A stretch of 48,382 bases of DNA from an uncultured Nodularia sp. (GTDB lineage: Bacteria; Cyanobacteriota; Cyanobacteriia; Cyanobacteriales; Nostocaceae): positions 1-48,382 of the forward strand of contig CAIWDD010000095.1 of NCBI GenBank assembly GCA_903911355.1, written 5' to 3'. The notes beneath the pieces were generated by a model that was not told where the DNA came from, searched no databases, and saw only the letters and a list, made by a program, of their open reading frames with translations. The translations under genes were made by a program, and so were the position numbers. This document shows positions 41,581-48,382 of the stretch, piece by piece (within the stretch, counting starts at the first letter, position 1; each line of letters starts with the position of its first letter).

Positions 41581-41598
41581 CTCAACTCCTCTGTTGAG
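41581..41598. terminator. Short hairpin between convergent genes
   Basis: CTCAAC-TCCTCT-GTTGAG, a 6-bp perfect stem between the ComEA-like gene and lepB. The stem is modest, so the call is tentative. Confidence 0.4.
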
Positions 41599-41614
41599 AT
41601 GAGGCCACAAGCAC

Positions 41615-42187
41615 TCAAATTAAGCCTATGCGATCAAGAGGCCAAAAGCGAAATGCTGCGCGTCCGATGATATTTTGTCTGGGTAAAAAACCCCAGTAGC
41701 GAGAGTCGTTACTATCGTTACGGTTATCTCCCATGACAAAATATTGATTGTCTGGAATTTGTACGGGGGGAAATGGCTGATTTGCGGGTTCGGCAATGTA
41801 GTCTTCTTTTAAGGGTTGATCGTCGAGGTAAACTTGACCGTTACTGACTTTGAGGATTTTACCAGGGATACCAATGATACGCTTAATAAAGGCTTGGTCT
41901 TGGGGATATCCCCGGCGTTGTAATTCGGCTGGGGGCTGAAAAACGATAATATCTCCCCTGGTGGGAGGGTGAAAACGGTATGAGAGTTTTTCTACCACTA
42001 AGCGATCGCCTGTATGTAAGGTAGGTACCATAGAGTCTGATGGTATATAGCGGGGTTCAGCGATAAATATTCTAATGATCACTGCTAAACATAGGGCGAT
42101 GGCTATGAGAGTTAAATTTTCTTGCCAACTACTCCATCCTTTTGATGAGGTAGTAGCTGGTTTGGTATCACTTTCGCGAACATTCAT
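41615..42187 (-). CDS. lepB: Signal peptidase I
   Basis: 190 aa. One N-terminal transmembrane segment (LIAIALCLAVIIRIF) precedes the catalytic serine in YIPSDSMVPTL and the general-base lysine in FIKRIIGIPG. GDNRNDSNDSRYWGF is the final family motif. It removes signal peptides of Sec and Tat substrates at the plasma or thylakoid membrane. Length is typical of cyanobacterial LepB. Start ATG 42187. Confidence 0.93.
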   Translation of the reverse strand: MNVRESDTKPATTSSKGWSSWQENLTLIAIALCLAVIIRIFIAEPRYIPSDSMVPTLHTGDRLVVEKLSYRFHPPTRGDIIVFQPPAELQRRGYPQDQAFIKRIIGIPGKILKVSNGQVYLDDQPLKEDYIAEPANQPFPPVQIPDNQYFVMGDNRNDSNDSRYWGFLPRQNIIGRAAFRFWPLDRIGLI

Positions 42188-42340
42188 AAAGATTTCAGCT
42201 AGTTTAAATGGTGGGACAAATACCTTAATTATTTTGACCTCACACTTTTTTGGGCATGAAGGTGTCTGTTGACTGGATTAAGGTGGAAACATGACGAAAA
42301 TCTGAGTAATGGTTAGCATTTTTGAATTGGTAAGAATCAG

Positions 42341-43936
42341 ATGACTACTATGAAGTCTAGGTTATGGCGTTTTTCCGGCACTGCACTGACAACATTTTCC
42401 TTGGTTTTCTTGACTGGGGCTTCAGCTGTTGAGAGCAAAAATCAGGATTTAGAACTGAGAATTGGCATTGTGCAACGATTTGGCGAGAATCCTCAAGTTA
42501 AGTTGCAACTGGAACCAACAACAGGCGATCGCTTACAGCTAAGATTTACAGCAGGTAATCAGGAAAAAACCCTAGTCACCCAAAACCCAGTCAAGCTAGA
42601 AACAGTCATGGAGTCCTTACCGAAGCTTGAGGTGGAGGAGGTAGTAGTTTTAGGCACGTACCGCACCTTTGAAACCGCAGAAGACAGTGCCAAAAGTTGG
42701 CGATCCCGGGGAATAGAGGTGGAAATAGCCCAACCGGAAAGGTGGCAAGTTTGGGCGAAACGGGATGTTTATAATACTCCCTTACTGCGACGCTTACTAT
42801 TCCAGAGTGTGCAGACTGCTGGAAAGGAGATGGCATATATCGACACTAAAATTTTGCCAGAAGTACCCAGAGTTACTTGGGAAGTCAACGGCAAGCGTTA
42901 CAGCCCAAATCATTTAGAAATTAGCACAAATAAACAATTAATTCGAGTCAGAAGAGGGGAGAAACTGGAAAACAATCGTTTATATCCAGGAAGACTGACT
43001 TTACAGCCCAACGCCTATGGTACATATACTTTAGTGAATGAAGTAGCTTTAGAAAGCTATTTGCGTGGGGTTGTACCTCACGAAATTGGTATAAATGCGC
43101 CCACCGCAGCGGTAGAAGCCCAAGCAATTCTCGCCCGCACTTATGCTTTAAGGAATTTGCAGAGGTTTGTCACTGATAACTATCAATTGTGTGCGGATAC
43201 TCACTGCCAAGTTTATTATGGTTTGAGTGGAACCGCACCCAGTACTGATCAAGCGATCGCCGCCACCAGGGGGATGGTTTTAACTTACAATAATCAGCTA
43301 GTGGATGCCCTGTATTCTTCCACTACCGGGGGCGTTACTGGCTACTTTAGTGATGTCTGGAATGGTGAAGATCGTCCTTATTTGCGCCCGGTAGTAGATG
43401 CTGCGACCAACTTGTGGGATTTATCTTTAAAGAGTTTAGCTGATGAAACCAACTTTCGTGAGTTTATTAATCGCCGGCAAGGATTTAACGAAAGTACCTG
43501 GAATACCTTTCGTTGGCACAAAGAGACTCCCATTGATGATATTAACCGACTCTTACAAAGATTCCTGGAAATCAAAAATAGTCCCTATGCTAAATTTAAC
43601 ACCGTTGAGGCTATGTCTATAGTCAAGCGTAGTCGCAGTGGGAGGATTCTTGAACTGAGGGTGAAGACAGATATCGGCTCTTTTACCCTGGAAAAAGACG
43701 AGATTCGTAGCGCTTTTGCCGCTCCCAGAAGTACCCTGTTTTATATAGAACCCATCAACAAAGGTACAGCTTTATGGGGATATGCTTTTATTGGTGGTGG
43801 ACTGGGTCATGGGGTGGGTTTAAGTCAAACCGGGGCGCAAAATTTAGCTAAATTAGGTTGGTCAAATTCGCAAATTTTACAATTTTATTACCCCGGTACT
43901 CAAATTCAAACTCTTAATACCAACATCAAATTTTAG
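42341..43936 (+). CDS. SpoIID/LytB-domain protein, exported
   Basis: 531 aa. The signal peptide ends near GASAVES. The SpoIID domain occupies about 195-520, with NEVALESYLRGVVPHEI, QAILARTYAL, STTGGVTGYFSDVW and the C-terminal GGGLGHGVGLSQTGAQNLAKLGW signature. SpoIID-type proteins are lytic transglycosylases for denuded glycan strands; in cyanobacteria a role in septum or cell-wall remodelling is likely but unproven. Start ATG 42341 (or 42350). Confidence 0.85.
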   Translation: MTTMKSRLWRFSGTALTTFSLVFLTGASAVESKNQDLELRIGIVQRFGENPQVKLQLEPTTGDRLQLRFTAGNQEKTLVTQNPVKLETVMESLPKLEVEEVVVLGTYRTFETAEDSAKSWRSRGIEVEIAQPERWQVWAKRDVYNTPLLRRLLFQSVQTAGKEMAYIDTKILPEVPRVTWEVNGKRYSPNHLEISTNKQLIRVRRGEKLENNRLYPGRLTLQPNAYGTYTLVNEVALESYLRGVVPHEIGINAPTAAVEAQAILARTYALRNLQRFVTDNYQLCADTHCQVYYGLSGTAPSTDQAIAATRGMVLTYNNQLVDALYSSTTGGVTGYFSDVWNGEDRPYLRPVVDAATNLWDLSLKSLADETNFREFINRRQGFNESTWNTFRWHKETPIDDINRLLQRFLEIKNSPYAKFNTVEAMSIVKRSRSGRILELRVKTDIGSFTLEKDEIRSAFAAPRSTLFYIEPINKGTALWGYAFIGGGLGHGVGLSQTGAQNLAKLGWSNSQILQFYYPGTQIQTLNTNIKF

Positions 43937-43950
43937 CTTTACTCCTGCAT

Positions 43951-43970
43951 ACTCCTGCAACAGCAGGAGT
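43951..43970. terminator. Hairpin between convergent genes
   Basis: ACTCCTGC-AACA-GCAGGAGT, a perfect 8-bp stem with a four-base loop, between the SpoIID gene and the ferredoxin gene. A further ACTCCTGC copy lies just upstream at 43941. Confidence 0.7.
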
Positions 43971-43988
43971 ATCAGAGGCGGTTAACCC

Positions 43989-44288
<300 letters not shown>

Positions 44289-44318
44289 TTAGTTATCCTC
44301 TCTTGTTGATAGCGCGTA

Positions 44319-44624
<306 letters not shown>

Positions 44625-44909
44625 TTAGTTATCCTCTCTTAATGTGAACGGCAGTATAAGTTATCCTGAAATAAACCATAAGGCTATCTTTATGGGATGA
44701 GCCGCCGATTCTCCACTGCTTCAATTCTGATACTACGGGAAAAATTGCCGGTTTGAACTCAAAATCAACCCCGATTAGTAATGAAGTTTAGTTATTAAAT
44801 AAATATAAGTTTATTTTATGTGTTTCCTCCTCCGGGGTGGAAATATCGTACCTTCAGCCCAGGAGCAAAAACACAACTGTAAGGATCATGTATAATTCAT
44901 AAGGCAGCT

Positions 44910-45908
44910 TTGGAAACAGCAAAAGTGCGTGTAGGCTTAGTTGGTACGGGATATGCAGCAAAATTACGGGCTGAAGCATTGATTGGTGATCAGCGAAGCA
45001 ATCTAGTAGCGATCGCAGGTCATCAGCCAGAAAATACAGCCGCATTTGCCCAAAAATATCAGGCAGAAGTTTTAACTGACTGGGGAAAATTAGTAGAACG
45101 TGAAGATATTGATTTGGTGGTGATTGCGACAATTAACCGCGATCATGGTGCGATCGCTCGTGCGGCACTTTTACAAGGTAAACACGTAATTGTCGAATAT
45201 CCTTTGTCTGTAGATGTGATGGAAGCTGAGGAGTTGATTGGTCTAGCCAAGTCCCAAAATAGACTCTTACACGTTGAACACATAGAACTTTTAGGTGGCT
45301 TACATCAAGCTGTACGGGAGAACTTAGGTGAAGTTGGCGATATTTTTTATGTCCGCTACAGCACCATTAACCCTCAGCATCCTGCACCCCGCAGATGGAC
45401 TTATAACCATGAGTTGTTTGGTTTTCCTTTAATTGGCGCTTTATCTCGATTACATCGTCTCACCAATTTATTTGGTAAGGTCTTGGCAGTCAACTGTCAT
45501 CAGCGATATTGGCAAACAGAAGCGGACTACTATCAAACTTGTTTCTGTATCAGTCAACTGTGCTTTGAAAATGGACTGTTAGCACAAGTTGTTTATGGTA
45601 AAGGTGAAACCCTTTGGGAAGCAGAACGGAAACTAGAAGTTCACGGCGAAAAGGGTGGTTTAATTTTTGATGGCGATGGGGGAGTGTTGATTAAGTCTGG
45701 GGGACAAACACCTATAGAAGTTGGCACTCGTCGGGGTTTATTTGCTAAAGATACAAATATGGTGTTAGATCATCTTTTTTATGGCACTCCTTTGTACGTC
45801 ACCCCAGAAGAAAGTTTATATGTCCTTCAGGTGGCTGATGCTATCCAAAGAGCTGCACAAACGGGTTTAACTATCTTTATGAAAGATTCAGCCGACGAAA
45901 ATTTATGA
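44910..45908 (+). CDS. bvdR: Biliverdin reductase (Gfo/Idh/MocA family)
   Basis: 332 aa. The N-terminal Rossmann motif is GLVGTGYAAKLRAEAL. LLHVEHIELLGGLHQAVREN, YSTINPQHPAPRRWTYNHELFGFPL and VYGKGETLWEAERK closely match cyanobacterial BvdR, which reduces biliverdin with NAD(P)H to bilirubin and affects phycobilisome pigments. The start may be TTG 44910 or GTG 44925; both are rare starts and no strong ribosome-binding site separates them. The stop overlaps the map start by 4 bp, so the two are translationally coupled. Confidence 0.88.
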   Translation: METAKVRVGLVGTGYAAKLRAEALIGDQRSNLVAIAGHQPENTAAFAQKYQAEVLTDWGKLVEREDIDLVVIATINRDHGAIARAALLQGKHVIVEYPLSVDVMEAEELIGLAKSQNRLLHVEHIELLGGLHQAVRENLGEVGDIFYVRYSTINPQHPAPRRWTYNHELFGFPLIGALSRLHRLTNLFGKVLAVNCHQRYWQTEADYYQTCFCISQLCFENGLLAQVVYGKGETLWEAERKLEVHGEKGGLIFDGDGGVLIKSGGQTPIEVGTRRGLFAKDTNMVLDHLFYGTPLYVTPEESLYVLQVADAIQRAAQTGLTIFMKDSADENL

Positions 45909-46669
45909 AAACTCAACCAATTGTCATTTTATCTACACGGGAAATTGAAAAAATGCGTCAAGCTGGACGCTTGGCGGCCCAACTATTACACCACCTGGAA
46001 CCAATGGTTAAGCCGGGGGTAAGTACTCTGCAATTGAATGATGAAGCTGAACGCTGGACACAAGCCCACGGAGCCAAAAGCGCACCTCTGGGTTACAAAG
46101 GCTATCCTAAGTCAATTTGTACTAGTGTGAATGAGGTGGTCTGTCATGGTATTCCTAACGCCAAGCAAGTTCTCAAAAACGGGGACATTATCAATATTGA
46201 TGTCACACTAATTGTTGATGGTTACCATGGTGATACATCTAAAACTTTCTTTGTGGGTACTCCTTCCCCCAAGGCCCAGCATCTGGTAGAGGTGACGGAA
46301 GAATGTCGCCGTCTGGGGATTGCTGAAGTTAAGCCAGGGGCAAAAATTGGGGATATTGGGGCTGCTATTCAAGAGTATGCTGAGTCACAAGGGTTTTCTG
46401 TGGTGCGGGACTTTGTGGGACACGGAATTAGTAATATTTTCCACACAGCGCCAGATATTCCCCACTATGGTACTAGGGGGAAGGGTAAACGTCTGCGACC
46501 AGGAATGGTGTTTACTATTGAGCCGATGATTAATGTCGGTACTTGGGAAGTTGAGGTGCTCAGTGATGGTTGGACTGCTGTAACTCGCGATCGCCAACTT
46601 TCCGCCCAATGTGAACATACTCTGGTGGTCACAGAAACGGGGGTAGAAATTCTGACTCGGGCTGATTGA
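45905..46669 (+). CDS. map: Methionine aminopeptidase, type I
   Basis: 254 aa. It removes the initiator Met from new proteins. Metal ligands appear as IDVTLIVDGYHGDTSKTF (two Asp), GHGISNIFH (His), TIEPMINVG (Glu) and the late CEHTLVVT Glu. Length and motif order are those of bacterial type I enzymes with a short N-terminus. It overlaps bvdR by ATGA. Confidence 0.95.
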   Translation: MKTQPIVILSTREIEKMRQAGRLAAQLLHHLEPMVKPGVSTLQLNDEAERWTQAHGAKSAPLGYKGYPKSICTSVNEVVCHGIPNAKQVLKNGDIINIDVTLIVDGYHGDTSKTFFVGTPSPKAQHLVEVTEECRRLGIAEVKPGAKIGDIGAAIQEYAESQGFSVVRDFVGHGISNIFHTAPDIPHYGTRGKGKRLRPGMVFTIEPMINVGTWEVEVLSDGWTAVTRDRQLSAQCEHTLVVTETGVEILTRAD

Positions 46670-46675
46670 GATACT

Positions 46676-46696
46676 CCCACGGCTTTAAGCTGTGGG
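46676..46696. terminator. Hairpin between convergent genes
   Basis: CCCACGGCTTTAAGCTGTGGG is an imperfect palindrome with a stem of about ten pairs, between map and the DUF1499 gene. The CCCACGGCTT...GTGGG sequence also resembles end hairpins of IS200/IS605 elements, so it might be a scar of one. Confidence 0.55.
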
Positions 46697-46707
46697 ATTC
46701 ACTGAGA

Positions 46708-47199
46708 TTAAATGTTTAAATCTTGCAAAGCTAAACGAATTTGCTCTATACGTCTGCGGTTGACACCTAAATCTGATTCTCCCACACGAGATGCAGAACG
46801 GGTATGAATCACTGGTTCATCACTGGGTAAATAAAATTCTACATCATCCACAAATTTAAAGATCCGGCTTTTGGAGAGAGCATGAATGTAATTATCTGTC
46901 TGTTCTATCACTTCTGTCCTGGGAACAACACTGAGGACTTTAACTAGAGTTTTTCTGGCTGTGTCTCGGTCTACATGATAGGTGATGGGGTCAATGGCGT
47001 GTTTAGCATCGGCATTTTGGCTGACAACACAGTTATTGCTAGGGGGACAAGGACTAAGTTGACCATTTTTAACTCCTAAGCTATGGTCATCAGCCCAACC
47101 ATTGCCTGTAAAGAGTATACCAGTCATGACGGTGCAGAGAATCACCATAGTGATCCGCCGCAGGAGTTTGTGGGTGAGATTGGCTAGCAGATGGGACAT
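46708..47199 (-). CDS. DUF1499 family exported protein
   Basis: 163 aa. The signal peptide (ITMVILCTVMTGILFTGNGWA) precedes the DUF1499 signature: LSPCPPSNNCVVSQN, then VVPRTEVIEQTDNYIHAL, FVDDVEFYLP and HTRSASRVGESDLGVNRRRI. Two cysteines in the CPPSNNC motif probably form a disulphide in the periplasm or lumen. Function is not established. Start ATG 47199. Confidence 0.85.
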   Translation of the reverse strand: MSHLLANLTHKLLRRITMVILCTVMTGILFTGNGWADDHSLGVKNGQLSPCPPSNNCVVSQNADAKHAIDPITYHVDRDTARKTLVKVLSVVPRTEVIEQTDNYIHALSKSRIFKFVDDVEFYLPSDEPVIHTRSASRVGESDLGVNRRRIEQIRLALQDLNI

Positions 47200-47233
47200 G
47201 ATAAATTTATGAGATGATCTGTGAGGTGCTTCT

Positions 47234-47623
47234 ATGGCAGAAACAAATTCTCAAGAGAATAATATTAATACTACCTTGACTCTTTTAGAAAGATATGCGG
47301 CGGGAAAACGGGATTTTGCTGGGGTTAACTTAGGTAAGGCTGATTTGCCGGGTGTTGATCTCAAAGGATGTGACTTGAGTTATGCTGACCTGAGTGAAGC
47401 TAATCTGAATGGTGCTAATCTCAGAGGTTGTGACCTGAGTTTTGCTAACCTAGCTCAAGCTGATTTGCAAAATGCTGACCTGCGCGGAGCTTTGTTGTTT
47501 GCGGCGGATTTGCGTCAAGCTAATCTCACGGGTACGAAATTAGCAAAAGCTGATTGCGATCGCAATACTCATTTTCCTGATAACTTTGACCTAATCTCAG
47601 TGGGATTGCGAATACAAGAGTAA
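47234..47623 (+). CDS. Pentapeptide-repeat protein
   Basis: 129 aa with about 15 A(D/N)LxG-type repeats (ADLPGVDLKGCDLSYADLSE and on), followed by a short tail with FPDNFDLIS. It should form a beta-helix and be cytoplasmic; function unknown. The start is ATG 47234, divergent from the DUF1499 gene with only 34 bp between starts. Confidence 0.85.
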   Translation: MAETNSQENNINTTLTLLERYAAGKRDFAGVNLGKADLPGVDLKGCDLSYADLSEANLNGANLRGCDLSFANLAQADLQNADLRGALLFAADLRQANLTGTKLAKADCDRNTHFPDNFDLISVGLRIQE

Positions 47624-47665
47624 TACCAGTTATACTAATTATACTAAATCAAGGATGAGAGAATT

Positions 47666-48382
47666 ATGGGACTAGCTCGGATTGGGATTATTGGCGGTAG
47701 TGGTCTATACAAAATGGCAGACTTAAAGGATGTAGAAGAATTAGAGATTAAAACGCCTTTTGGTCGCCCCTCCGATGCTATAATTTTGGGAACCCTGGGT
47801 ACGGAAAAAGTAGCATTTTTAGCTCGCCATGGTCGTAATCATACTTTAACGCCCTCTGAGTTGCCTTTTCGCGCCAATATCTATGGGATGAAGCAGCTGG
47901 GGGTAGAGTATTTAATTTCAGCCAGTGCGGTGGGGTCTTTGAAAGCAGAAGCCAAACCCCTGGATATGGTGATCCCAGATCAGTTTATTGACAGAACTAA
48001 AAATCGGGTTTCTACATTCTTCGGGGAGGGAATTGTGGCTCACATTGCCTTTGGTGACCCGATTTGTCGCAATTTAGCTGGGGTGTTAGCCTCTGCGATC
48101 GCATCTTTAAATTTACCAGATGTGACATTGCATCGCGGTGGTACCTATGTCTGCATGGAAGGGCCGGCATTTTCCACCAAGGCGGAATCCCATCTTTACC
48201 GCAGTTGGGGCGCAACAGTGATTGGGATGACCAACTTACCGGAGGCGAAGTTAGCCAGGGAGGCGGAAATTGCCTATGCAACTTTAGCCCTGGTGACAGA
48301 TTACGATTGCTGGCATCCGGATCATGATAGTGTGACAGTGGAAATGGTAATTGGTAATTTACAGCGTAATGCGGTGAATGCG
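47666..48382 (+). CDS. mtnP: S-methyl-5'-thioadenosine phosphorylase, 3'-truncated by the window end
   Basis: 239 codons are readable from ATG 47666 with no stop before the window edge. It opens [11 protein letters not shown], then [42 protein letters not shown] and [15 protein letters not shown], the signatures of the MTAP/PNP family with the phosphate site and the MTAP-type substrate pocket. It splits methylthioadenosine into adenine and methylthioribose-1-phosphate in the methionine salvage pathway. AAGGATGAGAG upstream serves as ribosome-binding site. Confidence 0.9.
   Translation, partial: MGLARIGIIGGSGLYKMADLKDVEELEIKTPFGRPSDAIILGTLGTEKVAFLARHGRNHTLTPSELPFRANIYGMKQLGVEYLISASAVGSLKAEAKPLDMVIPDQFIDRTKNRVSTFFGEGIVAHIAFGDPICRNLAGVLASAIASLNLPDVTLHRGGTYVCMEGPAFSTKAESHLYRSWGATVIGMTNLPEAKLAREAEIAYATLALVTDYDCWHPDHDSVTVEMVIGNLQRNAVNA

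Noticed and set aside
46676-46696. Remnant of an IS200/IS605 element
   Set aside because: The hairpin resembles such ends, but no transposase or TnpB fragment is nearby; a terminator between convergent genes explains it.

Overview
The window looks like chromosome from a filamentous, heterocyst-forming type of cyanobacterium (Nostocales: Nostoc/Anabaena/Nodularia relatives). The evidence is the many HIP1 octamers (GCGATCGC), short tandem heptamer repeats, and typical cyanobacterial genes: sipA, biliverdin reductase bvdR, plant-type [2Fe-2S] ferredoxins, a DUF3143 gene beside a J-domain gene, and a WYL regulator of the cyanobacterial CRISPR-associated TIGR03985 type. The exact species cannot be read from the sequence.

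Layout. 1-374 is a 107-bp tandem repeat upstream of a membrane-anchored CHAT (caspase-like) protease gene. 3.0-10.4 kb holds household and stress genes: a Tat-exported peroxiredoxin, SipA, a 5'-truncated Spy-like gene, a deaminase, an ion channel, a degenerate histidine kinase, murE and a glutaredoxin-like gene. 10.4-11.45 kb is non-coding.

11.45-27.6 kb is a type III-D CRISPR-Cas defence island. The forward effector operon has Csx3-AAA, Cas10 without an HD domain, four Cas7-like RAMP proteins, Csx10, a small Cas11-like subunit, Csx19 and a second small helical protein. A CARF-RelE mRNA interferase and a PD-(D/E)XK-like nuclease are embedded in it. On the reverse strand a WYL regulator overlaps a SpoT/MESH1-like HD hydrolase. 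A divergent forward block carries Csx3, Csx3-AAA and a CARF-HEPN RNase. No adaptation genes, cas6 or CRISPR array lie in the window, so guides must be supplied in trans. The island reads as a cyclic-oligoadenylate signalling module: Cas10 makes the messenger, two CARF effectors attack RNA or translation, and three Csx3 proteins read or erase the signal. One of the three has lost its active-site residues.

27.7-31.9 kb is a zinc-themed cluster: a perfect Zur-like palindrome, a threonyl-tRNA synthetase gene with most of its middle deleted, a CobW/ZNG1-type metallochaperone, then folE, hisI and cysS, whose products are commonly zinc-dependent.

31.9-48.4 kb is ordinary genome: pentapeptide-repeat, TPR, J-domain and DUF3143 proteins, a GT4 glycosyltransferase, a kinase-FGE fusion that might be a diversity-generating-retroelement target, a GNAT, TM2 and ComEA-like proteins, lepB, a SpoIID-like protein, tandem ferredoxins, bvdR-map, a DUF1499 protein and a 3'-cut mtnP. 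Many convergent gene pairs are separated by clear hairpins.
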